Shown: positions 50,881-63,427 of the stretch, in pieces
How positions within the stretch are numbered: position 1 is the stretch's first letter
Layout of the letters: every line of letters starts with the position of its first letter
Position numbers and translations under genes: made by a program
Assembly: GCA_026874595.1 (NCBI GenBank)
Contig: CM049314.1
Location: 55,535,812 to 55,599,811 of the forward strand
Direction: 5' to 3'
Length of the DNA stretch: 64,000 bases
Source of the DNA: Sipunculus nudus
Lineage: Eukaryota; Annelida; Sipuncula; Golfingiida; Sipunculidae
Notes under the pieces: generated by a model
Databases searched by the model: none
Told to the model about the DNA's origin: nothing
The model's input: only the letters and a program-made list of their open reading frames with translations

Positions 50881-52037
50881 CAAAATTCAGAATGACTATG
50901 CAGCTTCACTGAAAGCTGGGCTCATCAGAAAATCAGGCAGTGCTGTCATTTTGTGGGCACTGCTATGAATATAAGGATAAATACCTTTAAATAATCCAGC
51001 TGAAAAATAAGGTTAATTTAGTAAAACTAGCACAGGTCCTATAGCTTGGCGATAAATGCCTAAATAATAAGAACATTTAAGTGATTTTAGGCATACCGGA
51101 AACCCGACTGTTTTTGCAATTTCAAAGTATTTCTACCGACATTGATTGGGGCAGCTGGTTAGGTGCCTGTTAGCTGGGGTGCTTTTAGCCATTGGGTGGA
51201 CAAAAAATGTCCGTTGTCCTGAATAGGGGGAGGGGGGGTTGCCCAAGAGGGGTTCTTAAAAGAGAACAAGTGACCCATGGGTCATGACGCTCAGCTGCCA
51301 AGCATGACCTGCGACATCATGGGCTGAGATTCACAACATCCAGTCAAATTTTGAAGAACCAATTTGTCAATTTGTTGAAATTTTCTACGACAACAGAAAT
51401 ATATATCACATATGTCTGGTTAAAACACAGTGAATTGATGGTCTGAGGAAAATGTATGATTGTTAAGGTATCCAGAACTATTACCATAGCTTACTTGATA
51501 CCTGTCAGTCTCAAAAGGAACACCACAAAGTGCAAATATAAGATCAAAATATATAGCAAAAAATCAAGGAAATCCATGCAAGAATTATTGAGAAACAGGT
51601 GCTTCTGTCTGAATTTTTATTCAATACAAGCCAACTGTACTGCACTTTCATATATGATGATAATATTTATTAAGAAATATTTGACCCAATCCTTTGCAAG
51701 ATTACATTAATATACATCCGACTGCCTTCACTTTAACAGTTCTTGAGATAATATGATCAAAAGGAATTTAAAAATGGTTGCCTGGTGGCCATTTTGGACT
51801 TCTGACAGGTCTAAAATCAGACAACAACCATTCTCTAAATCGGACCAAAAACTGAAGGAAAATTACTGAAACTGCACTGAAAAAAGGATTTCTAAGGTGG
51901 CTAACTGGCAGACATAATGGATTTCTGACAAGTCTGACATTTGATATCACACATCCCCCAATAAGAGACCAAACTTGGGGCAAATTCTCCAAATGATGTT
52001 ACAGTATTGAATGTCCAAAACAATTCAAAAGGCATGT

Positions 52038-52151
52038 TCAGGCGCTCATATCAGATTTACAGATATGCAAATGTAAAAGTGTAGGTCCAATATTTTTTTT
52101 ATTTTCACTCTGCTTTTCAATGGAGTCAGCAGGGTTGGTAAACTGCAAAAC
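52038..52151 (-). CDS. Doubtful alternative last exon (possibly exonised transposon)
   Basis: A strong acceptor tgcatttcttttctttcag precedes 37 residues starting VLQFTNPADSIEKQSENKKN and ending at TGA. The phase (0) would allow splicing from the exon at 56017-56125. No internal donor restores phase 0 to the next exon, so it would have to be terminal. It sits between the ends of a putative transposon, which weakens it unless that transposon is really two insertions. Confidence 0.25.
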   Translation of the reverse strand, partial: VLQFTNPADSIEKQSENKKNIGPTLLHLHICKSDMSA

Positions 52152-52619
52152 CTGAAAGAAAAGAAATGCAGAAAGCATGACTAAGAGTCTTGTAATAAAA
52201 TAAAGCCATCCTAAATCAAGTACACATCCACATATTATGAGAACAAACACTTGCTTTTATATGTGGTGATTTATATAAAAATATTCAGATATCTAGGAAA
52301 CTAAGTTTATTGCTATGATTCCATAAAATAAACTGCAAAATGTTCCCATCATCTTATAAATCAGTAGCTAAACCTTAATACTATACTCTCATAGTGTTAA
52401 TTCCTGGCTGAAGTATTCCAACAACAGTGTTTTGTTATGCAGTAACGTGGTACTTATCACTCAGCCTTATCAGTTAATAGCCTGATACAAAAGGGAGTCA
52501 TATGTCACCAGTGTCACTCACAATTACAGCCACACGGTGACATGTACTAGCTAGAGTGCAAGCTTATATATACAAGAAAAATAGAGATTATCTACAAAAT
52601 AAGTTATTGTGAACATCCC

Positions 52620-53470
52620 TGACCTATGACCTTGGCCTTTTGCCCACATATCAACTGGATTCTTTCTAAATGATGGGTAACTACTAACCACTTACATCTG
52701 GCCAGGTGTAATTACTTGGCAACCAATAAGTGAATAACTTAGACCTGCAACCTTTAACCTCCTGACCAGCTGACCTCAAAATCAATTAGTTATTTCTTCA
52801 TGCAAAAAGACCCATAAATATGAAGTTTGAATCACACTGAGTGATGCATAGATGTGGCATATGTGAAAGACTGAAGGTTTGGGTTGAACAGTTTCACTTG
52901 AAATATGTTCACAAGCATTTAGAACAATATTGTGACCTTGACCTTTGACCTTTTGAACTCAACTTCAATAAGCTTCTTCCCCTATTGGTAGGTAAGCCAT
53001 ATATGACAGATGGAAAGTATAGATTGAAAAGTTTGCCTGAAAATTACTCCACACAAGAAGAGGGTGCTGTGAACTTGACCTTTGACCTCAAAATCAAAAG
53101 GTCTTTTCCCCTGTTGACAGAGAAGCGATATCAGTGCTGAAAGGTTTGGAATGAAAGGTCTAGCTTGAAATGTGTCCACAACCTTTTCAAAGAAGTGGAT
53201 CCTGTGACCCTGACCTTTGACCTTGTGACCTCAACATCTATAGGATTCTTCTCCCACTTAGAAGGTGAGCTATATGTGAAAGATCAAAGAATTGGGATGA
53301 AAGGTTTGGCTTAAAATGCATCCACAGGCTTTTCAAAGAAGTTGGTTCTGTGACCTTGACCTTTGACCTTGTGACCTCAAAATAATTATGGTTCTTCCCC
53401 TGTTGGTAGGTGAGCTGTATGTGAAAGATGGAAGGTTTGAGATGAAAATTTTGGCTAAAAGAATTATTTC
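52620..53470. repeat. Tandem core monomers with GACCTTTGACC motifs
   Basis: Units share a cacaag/cacaggctttt-caaagaagt phrase (near 52909, 53053, 53178 and 53324), gtgaccttgacctttgacctt, and gttggtaggtgagctatatgtgaaagatg in two parts. Confidence 0.75.
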
Positions 53471-54414
53471 TGGGGGGTGCAAACACACCCCATAACTTCG
53501 AGAATATAGGTCGCAGTGACCTAATTTCAGGTTTGCAAAGACTTTTTAGAACCTCTAAGACTGCATAGGGTTCATGGTCCTAGCCCCTATGGTTACAATT
53601 TGTGCCCTGCTGATGGCCGGACGGCCGGCCGTACGGACAGACAGACGGAAGGACGACGGACAAAGACCCATCGCTATAGCCCAGCATGACTGAAAGTCAG
53701 CTGAGCTAAAAAAACACTTGGTCAGCCCAAAAAACTGTCTGTTAGGTGGGTTGTCCACCCCAGAGGGATGTCCACAGCCAGGGGTTCCACTGTACATCTT
53801 TTTCAGAAATATCGCATTTCCGGTTGCTACCATACCAACTGTGTGAAGGATGGGAGCACATTATGACTGCATTAAAGAATGGTTCTGGGATAACCGTTAC
53901 ACTTTATATATATATGAGAAAATGTGAATTTTCTGTGGTCAAAGTCATTAGGATTCAAAGGAATGTGATACAAAAGTTAGGAGAGAAGATGTAATTGTGA
54001 GGAAGTAATTTAGTAGATCATAGGCATTTGGAATTTGTGATTAAATATGATGCAGTTGTGAAAAAAAATGATTCTGCAGAGTACAGGCATTTTGAAATTG
54101 AGGAAACATGATGAGATTTAAAAGAAATGATAAATTTAGGAAATATGAAACAATAGAAAATGATACATCAAAGAGTTAACATAAATATGACTGAAAGGCA
54201 ACAATTTAATTGAATAGGTTATGATATAAATGTGAGGGAATGTGATATAATTATGAGAATTTTTTTTCCATGGAAAATGATATAACTGTAAGCAAAACAA
54301 AGCATACTGTTAAAAATATAACAAAATTTAATAGATTATGATACTTTTTTAAGGGAACTTGATATGAATGTAATGAAATGTGTTACGGGGTGACATAAAA
54401 CCGGACCGAACTGT

Positions 54415-54545
54415 CTTGCTAGTGAAGCTTGCTTTGCTAGCGAAGCGGTTGGTACGCCGCACTTGTGCGCCACCAACATGGGTTCGAATCAAGGATCGCC
54501 CTAGTGTTTTCCCCTGAGCAATTTGTCTTCGTAACAAATGCAATA
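54415..54545 (+). mobile_element. tRNA-derived SINE
   Basis: RNA polymerase III promoter boxes are present in order: A box TAGCGAAGCGGTTGG (54438-54452) and B box GGTTCGAATC (54481-54490), 28 nt apart. The flanks do not fold into a tRNA acceptor stem, and non-tRNA sequence follows (ttttcccctgagcaattt), so this is a SINE head, not a tRNA gene. Confidence 0.7.
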
Positions 54546-56016
54546 TGATATCAAGGGAGCTATCAAGGGAGATTGTGAAGTAGATGATATAACTTCAAGG
54601 GAACAGTGACTGTGAAGGAACCTAGTGGCTGTGAGGAGATGCCACATGTACATACACTCTTAGTGCAGTGGTTATACTCTGCAGTCAGTCCAGATCTCCT
54701 TCATTTTAACTATTGCTTGTAGAGCAAGTTTATTGGGGTTCCAACCCAAGGGCAGGGACAGGGCCAAGAACTGTAATCAGACTGATCAGAGCATGTATCC
54801 CATTGTGCGTCCTGGGTTTGAAACTTTGGGAGTTGGATGCACAATGCAATACTACAATCTCATTGGTCTGATTACAATGCTTTGCCCTGTGCAAGCTCTG
54901 GTGGTGAAACCTAGATAATCTTGTTTTACAAAGCAGCGGTTAAAACAAAGGAGATTATAAACATCTGTGTATACAGTATGCATATACAAGGAGGATCAGG
55001 ATAGAACCAGGAAGGAACACAATCACTCATTTAGTTTTCACTGAAATATTCCCATAGGGCCTTTTTTTATGGGAGGATGCTGCCCTGTAAGCCAGTAACT
55101 GATCATAACACTTCAACTCAGACGTAAAAATAAAATAAACAGGTTGAGCTGTGGTTTACCTCGGTCATCAATGTAAACTATAATGTAAAATGAAGCCAAA
55201 CTGACACAATACTTAGATCTTTACTTGAATCAGCCCCTGGCTGAAACTGAAATATTATTGTAAGAAAATATCAAATGTCAAACTCTGATATCACCACGTC
55301 TTTAAAACTGAATAAAGTATATACTTCATACAAACTGAAGCTTACAAAATTAGTTGCCATTCCCTTATAAATTTCTGATAGATTAACCAAACTGTGAAGA
55401 CATAAAAACCATTTCACATTCCTAACTTTGTACAAACAAGAACCTTTGCCAAATATGACATTTATAATTCTTTTCATTTCACATCTGGAAAGGATTCACC
55501 AAACATTTTTGCCCCATTTGTTATTATTTAGAAATTATTACGGGAAGATTTTAACAAATCGTGAAAAGTTAACGCTTTTGACAATTTTTTAATTTCCAAC
55601 ATGTATGAAGCAGGGTTCCCACTGAAAACCAGACTACATGTAAAGAACCTCTTTTAGGGATCTGAAGTTCCAAATAAATATAATTTCTTTTCATTTGATG
55701 GTTATTACACTTATTGTGATCTACTGTCACCCTTCACAAAAAGAGAAAGAATTATAACAAAAGTCCATCTTCAATTCAACCATTAAGCAACTGGATATCA
55801 TTACCAACATCCAAAGCTGTAGTCCTACATCCTGTATAATGGGGGTATTCTACTCAAACACACATGGTACAAAGCTTAACAAACCACATCCAATTTTCTC
55901 AAACTTTATCAGAATTTAAAGGCCTTTTATGATATTCTTTGACTTTCATTTTTAAAGCCTGTTGGAACCCTACAGTAAAAATATAAACAATTTTTTAGGA
56001 CACCTGTCTGACTTAC
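54546..56016 (-). other. Intron-like sequence
   Basis: No further exon recognised between the SINE and the exon at 56017. Confidence 0.4.
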
Positions 56017-56125
56017 CTGCGTTAACTGCTGGTCAGTGGTTAGCAGCTTGGCCAGCGGCAGACAGCAGTTAGGAAGGGTTTCTGTTAGCGGTGGTCGTGC
56101 GTGTGTTAATAAAGGTTTTATATAT
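56017..56125 (-). CDS. SLC9A6/7/9-like: NHE6/7/9-like exchanger, conserved tail exon (KPLLTH...TLPNCC)
   Basis: Acceptor ttaaccatgctcag and consensus donor ACGCAG/GTAAGT bound 109 nt. The first base completes a codon begun in the preceding exon, and the rest is 36 codons. It encodes [18 protein letters not shown], then [18 protein letters not shown]. YLKPLLTHxxPPLTxTLPxCCxPxAxxLT is the most recognisable tail motif of the NHE6/NHE7/NHE9 family, just after the membrane domain on the cytosolic side. Only Ala-Arg replaces the Ser-Gly usual in vertebrates. This exon carries the identification of the gene. Confidence 0.85.
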
Positions 56126-56333
56126 CTGAGCATGGTTAAGGACAAGAGCATACCACATTTAATTCCTACTGTCGGCTTTCAGTCTGTAATGTGTTTACAA
56201 GAAAAGACAAGTAGGACAAGTGAAATAATTGCAAAAAAAATTTAAAAGTTTACTACAATGTCCATTAATTGGCTCCAAACATTTCAAGTGAAAAAAAAAA
56301 CAGAAAAAGGTGACGATTAATGTTTATGATATA

Positions 56334-56506
56334 CAGTAAAATCTCGTTGTGTCGAACTTGCTTAAGTCATATACTGAAGTAACAGACTCAATATTCCGGA
56401 CAACTCTAGTTGAATTATTACCAAATAAAACCTGCTTGTGTCGAACCTCGGATGTGTCAAAGTTTTCTGAGGGTCCCTTCATCTTAGACACAACTAGGTT
56501 CCACTG
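56334..56506. mobile_element. 173-bp MITE (pogo/Tc1-like)
   Basis: Left end CAGTAAAATCTCGTTGTGTC and right end GACACAACTAGGTTCCACTG are inverted with a few mismatches and flanked by TA on both sides. The interior repeats tgtgtcgaac. It is complete, non-coding, and lies in the intron between the two conserved tail exons. Confidence 0.8.
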
Positions 56507-56820
56507 TATATTTCAAGTTATTCAAAGTACGTGTCCAAGAAGTCATCCTTGGGGTTTCTTTGTGATTTTAACATTTAACATTACATATAGAACACACTGC
56601 ATGTACTGCGTATTCATTGATGTAATATGCTACCTTCACCAAACATTTTTGAATAAACAGAATAGTGTCAATGTAATATTACTATGAATTAATATGTCAT
56701 ATCAGACACTCATCTGCTGTCATGGCATTGTTTTAGAATTTTGCCACAAGAGGTCACTTATGGCCTGTTTTAAGTAAAATCAGTAAAAGTAATGTCGCAT
56801 AAATGACTAATTAAGGATAC

Positions 56821-56909
56821 TTATGATCAAGGTTTGACCATTTATTGACAACCCATGCCTTCTCATATGGCTGGCTGGGCACGTCCGGTGGGTTAGGCTG
56901 GGAAGGACT
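56821..56909 (-). CDS. SLC9A6/7/9-like: NHE6/7/9-like exchanger, tail exon preceding the KPLLTH exon
   Basis: Acceptor tttgtctttacag and donor CATAA/GTATCC bound 89 nt. Phase 0 entry and two leftover bases at the end join exactly to the single leading base of the exon at 56017-56125 (AA plus A gives Lys). It encodes SPSQPNPPDVPSQPYEKAW followed by VVNKWSNLDH. The AWxxxxWxNxDHxY pattern leading into KPLLTH matches the segment AWxFRxWYNFDHNYLKPLL in the vertebrate family. The Pro-rich start is more variable. Earlier exons lie to the right of the window. Confidence 0.8.
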
Positions 56910-58290
56910 CTGTAAAGACAAAAGTAGCACAAATTTATGAATCAGGACTAAACTGCAGATATTCTGAAGTGTAAACTACACTGGATCTTAAAATTTGACC
57001 CTAACACACAAACTACAAATGTTAATGTTGTTGCTGAACACAGATCAAAGGCAGACTATCAGTGAGTTCTTTGTGGATTTAATATTGGTGCCTATGCCAT
57101 TGTAATCACTGACATATAATTATCACCATGAATTATCGCATAATAATGTAATTATCATTTAAACATTCAGAAACCTGAATGTAATAATTAACATCAAAAT
57201 TACAAGAAATATTTCTTGGATGTCATTTAACACTGCAAATATAGTACACATAGAAAATTCACCCAGAGAAGTAAATATGTACACTACAACAGCGCAAAAA
57301 AGCATATATTCATATGGTGATAATATAGGTCTGATGCTCAGATTTCCTAATATTGGAAAAAACAATAACATTTGTGAAAGAAAGAAAATATGGTAAACAA
57401 TAAGATATTCCAAATAATAACAGGCCAAATTCTCGTATTATAAGTTTTGTCACTTCAGGTTAAAAATGCATGCAAAGAAAAAGGTGTTAATCCCCACTGG
57501 AAATCAATATCGGCTGAGATTGTAAAACCTTTGAAAGAAGACATCTCATGGTGTCAAGTCCCTTAGCCGTTATTATATATTAAGTCTCTGTATTTTCAAG
57601 AGACCAAGTTAATTATATTAAGCATGCTTTATATGTTTATTTGTAAAGGAACTGTTACATTAAAGGACTACCTCCTACAGACAGAGATGGTCATCTCATA
57701 TAAACAATCGAGTAAATTTAGTGGTTTCAATAAATGCCCAGTTGGAGTCATATATGACAGATGTCCGGCTTACAGGTCCATCTGTGTTTCATTCACTAAA
57801 TTAGCAATAAATAATAATTTCTGACACAGATTATGCAAATCACACATATATATCACCAAAGTCAAAAAGACATCCCAATCTTCTTTTATAAAACACAACA
57901 GTAGACCACATGCATCAAGATGTTGAGGCATGTAGGACCACCAGTAAATAGTTAAATATGTGTGTACACATGTCTAAATGTAAAGATATTTTGTCAAAAC
58001 TCACTAAAAATAAACTCCATCCCCCTGTATGCAAATCTATCGGAGAGTGGCCCTGTGGAGCAAGGCCTCTTTACGACAGAGTGGGAGTTGTTTTTTTATG
58101 AAGATGACATATACCACAGGAAGACATTGTGCCTGTAAAAATGGCCATGTTTTGGGGACACACTGAAACCCGGGCCCAACTGGAGAAACCCGGGCCCAAT
58201 TAAACACTCGATAAATGACCTTTACATAATAGAAACGATCCTGAAATTGAGCTAATCGTGAAGACTGGGTCTAACCCTTCCCAAACAAAA
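56910..58290 (-). other. Intron-like AT-rich sequence
   Basis: No further exchanger exon identified. A GC-richer patch at 58030-58090 is open in several frames but lacks convincing splice sites. Confidence 0.4.
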
Positions 58291-61200
58291 AACAAGGGAC
58301 CCATGGGTCATGGCGCTCAGCTGATCGTGATTGGACTTTAAATGTTTCTCCACTGTGATACTGTATCGAGTCAATAAAGCTTATGAATATCATGGACATG
58401 TTGGGCTATTATAAAGGAATGTAATGTAATTTGTGAGTAAATGATAAATGAAATTACCTGACTGATGGATTAATAGAGTAAAATATAGTGGTTTATTTTT
58501 TATTTATTTAGGAGGGGTTGAAAATTGTGATATATTTGAGCAAATATGAATGCAATGACAGCAATAATAAGCAGTAGTAGAATGATGATAAGGCTATTTG
58601 TTGAAGGATCTAAAGTGTATGGTAGTCTGCAAGCTTTCAATTTGACAGATATGATGTTATGATTAACTATGCTGATGAAGTGATTTATGAATTTGTGACT
58701 GTATGACACAATATCTCTTTAGTCTTGACAAGGTACATTATTGTGATGCCCACTATGTCTACATATTACACAATATTGACATAATTTCTGGCATGTACAT
58801 AGGTATCTAGGAACGAATAGTTATACAAAATATTAAAGTATGAATATATCTGATTCATCTTGTTCTTGCTTACTGAGGCTGACTTTGGGATGGGGTTCGA
58901 GAGAAGGAAAAAGTGAGGGCAGCACGAAGGTGGATGTAGAAATATTCTATTGTAATGTTTTTCATTTATATAAGAATATGAAAAGCTAAGAGGAAAGGGG
59001 CCCTCCTACTTGGTTATAGTAAAGTTCTAAATATATAATTGCAAACTAATACTCTGACAAGACTGTCATGAAGAAAAACAGTAAAAGTTTTGAGATACTG
59101 TGATGCATATGAAAATTTACAGATGGACAGGCAAGTGAACAGAATGGACTAATACCTTTATTTCACTTTCAAGGGAATAATGCATTTAAGTTTATATATA
59201 AGCCTATTTTTTAGCATATCCACTTTTTCCTTTAAGAAGTTTTTATCTGAATCATTTTTTTACTTACATGTTTTATAAATTTGTAATAAAAAAACTGAAA
59301 CTATAAGTTAAAATATTAGAATTGTTGCAAAAATTGCAATCATTATATATACACTGTAAAAAAACTGAAATTATAAGTTAAAATATTAGAATTGTTGCAA
59401 AAGTTGCAATCATTATATATCCAGAGTGTAGCTCATATTGGGTCATATTATGCATACACATATATTTTATTATTTTTAAATCATAAATGTTTAAACTGAA
59501 TTTAAAAGAAAATAATGCCACAACATGGCATCTACAAGAATATTCCTTGAGTCACTATTAAAAAGTTTTGCACATTGGAGTTTTCAGTACATGCTTAATT
59601 TTATTCACCAAAATAAAATAAAAGATTCAGAAAATTTGATAAAAAAAAAAAACATCTTTTCAAATAATGTATACACACTGTTGGTTGAATGAGGGACAAA
59701 CAATATCATTGTGCTAATTACAATCCCAGTTTTAATTTATTACTGGAATAAATAGTCAATTTCACACCTGGTGAAGTTTTTACTCTTCTGAAGTAAGGAA
59801 TTACTTATCTCATGAATATCCACACTTTCACAGCAATACACCACTTTGTGGACACAATTAAATGTACACTTTAATCATTGTAACCCTGGTGGTTCAATAC
59901 AAAATCTAAAATGTAGCATGTCCAAGAATAAAATAAAATACAGAAAAATTATAACATTCATCTAGTTTATGCACCAGCTGGGGGGGGTGGGGGGATGAGT
60001 GCAGGGCACAGGGGAAGCCTGCTAGTAGTGGCCAAGCTGGGCCAAGGTAAGCTGCCTGGGGTGGGTTACATAATGCAAGTGAAGGCTGTACTACTAGGTG
60101 GGCTAGATGTAAACAACACTTGACATGGTGTATAAAAACATGAATAAAAGCTATTCATTCCAATCAATTTCTTTTGAAAGTTCAGATTTTAAAAGATTAA
60201 ATCCTTATGCATATATGCTGGGAAAATTAAATCAACAGTGCCAAAGTTGGACAAAATTTAAGGTATTGATTTTTTATTTATGCTAATAACTTGAAAAATT
60301 TGCAAAATTCAGATCTAATTTTGGGTAAACAATTGAATCTTGATTAAATAAAGTTATATTCCTGAAAAAAAGTCTCTAGGTTCAGCAATTCTCATGTTAG
60401 GTGAGTAAATATATTTCCTGATTTTTTTAAAAATCGCATTATGTTTGAGCCCATAACTTTTTTTAAATCATATAATACAGACCTAATTTCTGACATGTAC
60501 ATAGGAACTATATAGAGGAATATTTATGGTAAATATGAGGAAAAACAGGTGAGTGGTTTCGTAGTTAGGCTGTCCTGAAATGTGAAAATAGGTTTTTAAT
60601 AAAAAATTGAGGTTTTTCCTTAATTTCTCAAAGGAACAAAGTCGCAAAGACCCAGTTTTCGGCTTGGTAGGAGATTTTGGGGACATCTTAAATTATGTCA
60701 ACAGCCTGGGGAGCATAGAGATGTGCACTGAATGACCTACAGTCATCAAAGTGGACTGCTTGACAATGTAAGGGAATACAACAAGAGCCTCCAAAAAAAT
60801 TCAATAACTAGCCTAATTTTGCAGCTTTTATTTTCAAATTTCAGATTTTAACAGATTAAATCCTTATGTATACATGGTGTAAAATTAAATCCACAGTACT
60901 TACAAGAAAACAAGGGACCTATGGGTCACGACGCTCAGCTGTTATATATGATAAAAAAATATTATTTAGAAATGAGGCACATGCTGGTTTTGTGTAGTAA
61001 TAAATATAAGCTGTATTATGAGTTGTTGTTGTTTAGCTTATGTATGATTTTGATAGTACCTTTGGAGACAGGGAAGAGGATCGATTTCATTTATTTTATT
61101 AACAAATGGAGTACTATTGTCACACAGATTTTGACTTGGCCATATAACTTATACGCAGAACATATAATATAAGAGTTTAACTATTTATTAAAAAAAATTA

Positions 61201-63427
61201 AAAATATTGTCCCAAATATAATTTTTATAAAAAATAATAAGAGAATCATATGATTTTTTTAAATGAAATATAACTGATATGATTATTAAAATAATATTAA
61301 AGAATATATTCATGAATGCATTCATGAATACATTTTGAAAGTATTTGCACGAGTATTCATATACTTTCATTTTTACCTGAATTCCTATTCTTTATGCAAG
61401 AAACATATAATGGAGTACATAATCATATTCGTATTTAAATACAAAAACAAAGTATTCACACCATGTCTGGTATTTATTCAGTTTCACCAACCAATGATGT
61501 TGAGAATGCAGATTATACAAAATTCACACATTTAAATAATGATCATAAGTACCTGGTTTTATGGCTTTTAATTATATTAAAAAATAACTGTAAAAAATTC
61601 ATTTTGGACTAATTTCACATCAATGTACACACTAGACACAGTAGGAATCTAGATAATATTATCAACTGCATCTTTGTCTATCATTAATTTCCTTCATATG
61701 ATCCCTAATGATTAGTAATGAATAATATGATTTACTTCTTTATCATTAAAATTGAACTGAAAAATGCCATAGGTGACTGCATGGTGTTATTTGGAATATG
61801 TGACATTCTACCCATTGATACAAGATTCTTATATCATCAGTAACTGCAAGTTAATTTCCTGTTATTATTACCTAACAAATTCCTTTTCTATTTTTCTTTA
61901 ATTTGTTATTAAAAACCAATAAAAATTTATTAATTTATTGTTTATTGTTATGTTGTTGGTTAAAACTACTAGATGAGTTGGGTTGGACACCTGGATCAAC
62001 TGTGGCTGGCCATAAGCTGCCTGGATTCCTGTATGCCTCGCCTCAAGCGTGCATAATTTGATGTCAACAAGGTCAACAAAAGCTGAAATCCTAATGTGTG
62101 CATGATATGAAAATTATATCAACAGTGCTCACAGGACACAAACGTGCCATGGTCACAGTTGGGCAAAATTTAAGGTACTAATTTTATATTTATACTAATA
62201 ACTTATAAAATTTGAAAAATTCAGAACTAATTTTGGGTATTCAATTGAATCTTGATTAAATAATGTAACATCCCTGACAAAAAAATCTCTAGCTTCAGCA
62301 ATGCCCTTGTTAAGGGAGTAAATATATTTCTTGATTTTTTACAAAGTGCATTATGTTTGGGCCCATATCTTAAAACAATTACGCAATACTGACATCATTC
62401 TGGCATGTGCATAGAGAATGAAAAATATGTATATTATTTATGATTAAAGTCAGATCAGTGGTTTTGATATTAGGCAGTCTTGAAGTGTAACAATGGGTTT
62501 TTAATGGAAAAATGAAGTTTTTCATTAATATCTCGAAGGTATTAAGTCCTAGTGACCAAATTCTTGGCATGGTAGGGGATTTAGGAGACATCTAACTGTA
62601 TGCCGAATTTAAGGGAACTAAGAGCTGAAGCTGGGGAGCTGAGCTCTTGCAAACTTCATAACACTAGCTTGATGTAAACAATATGTTACATGGTGCTTGA
62701 AAACTTATTAAAATCTACAGTTTTTGATCAACTGGTTTCAAATTTTTGGTGTTAACAGTTGAAATGCTAACAAAAACATGCTGTGAAAATTAAATCCACA
62801 GTACTTACAGGAAAAAAACGTGCCATGGTCAAACTTGGGCAAAATTTAAGGTACTAATTTTTTATTTTTATTAATATTTTAGAAAATTGAAAAGATTTTC
62901 GTCTAATTTTGGGTATACAATTTAATTTTGATTAATTAAAGTTATATTACTGGAAAAAAGGTCGATAGCTTTAACATTTTTTGTGTTAAGTGATCAAATA
63001 TCTTTCCTGATTTTTTAGAAAATGCATTATGTTTGGGCCCATAACTTTTTTAAATTAAAAAATACAGACATAATTTCTGGCATGTACATAGGAACTATAT
63101 AGAGGAATATTTATGGTAAATATGAGGAAAAACAGATGAGTGGTTTTGATATTAGGCAGTCCTGAAGTGTGAAAATAGGTTTTTAATAAAAAATTGAGGT
63201 TTTTCCTTAATTTCTCAAAGGAACGAAGTTGCAAAGACCCAGTTTTCGGCTTGGTAGGAGATCTTGGGGACATCTAACATTATGCCGAATTTTGGATATC
63301 TAGGTCTTATGGTTTCAAAACGTGCCACATCTACGGACGGACGGACGGACGGACGGACAGAAGGACGGACGACGGACAATGGACCACGACTATAGCTCAG
63401 ATGACTTATAGTCAGCTGAGCTAAAAA
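58291..63427 (+). mobile_element. Compound LR element (two 5' ends)
   Basis: 5' ends at 58291 (palindrome 58298-58309 intact) and about 60908 (one mismatch). A full 3' hairpin lies at 63394-63422 after an ACGG tract (about 63336-63372). Sequence 58930-60700 is closely similar to 26640-28090 of copy 1, and 60908-62650 to 38661-40550. The 24-bp palindrome recurs at 61307-61330. A 70-bp tandem duplication (about 59281-59420, ttaaaatattagaattgttg in both) marks the outer part. No coding capacity. Confidence 0.65.

Larger units (their letters stand above)
51265..53712 (+). mobile_element. LR element copy 3 with tandem cores
   Basis: 5' end aacaagtgacccatgggtca with palindrome GACCCATGGGTC (51272-51283) and ACGCTCAGCTG. 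3' end: a ggccggacggccggccgtac/gacagacagacgg tract (53617-53660) and a terminal hairpin ending gtcagctgagct (about 53678-53707). Two ggtggc(c/t)a... monomers lie near 51779 and 51896, and 4-5 monomers of about 125-146 bp with gaccttgacctttgacctt near 52750-53470. These latter monomers match the core of the differently ended element at 597-1475. The middle part (about 52020-52620) looks unique, so this may be two elements. Confidence 0.55.
50116..53792. mobile_element. TA-flanked CAGT...ACTG DNA element, interrupted
   Basis: The left end CAGTGAAACCCCTCTGGGG (50116) and right end ...CAGGGGTTCCACTG (53792) form inverted termini (12 of 13 at the tips), each flanked by TA. Subterminal tggggtggaca phrases recur inside both ends, and related ggtggacaaaaaatgtcc sequence lies at about 51198. 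Most of the length is accounted for by the LR element at 51265-53712, so the host element itself is about 1.2 kb. Pairing of these two ends is inference. Confidence 0.45.

Noticed and set aside
54431-54500. Possible tRNA gene
   Set aside because: A and B boxes are present, but the acceptor stem does not pair and extra sequence follows; assigned as a SINE.
58030-58090. GC-richer patch considered as an upstream exchanger exon
   Set aside because: No similarity to the NHE family segment expected before the Pro-rich tail exon, and no convincing splice sites.
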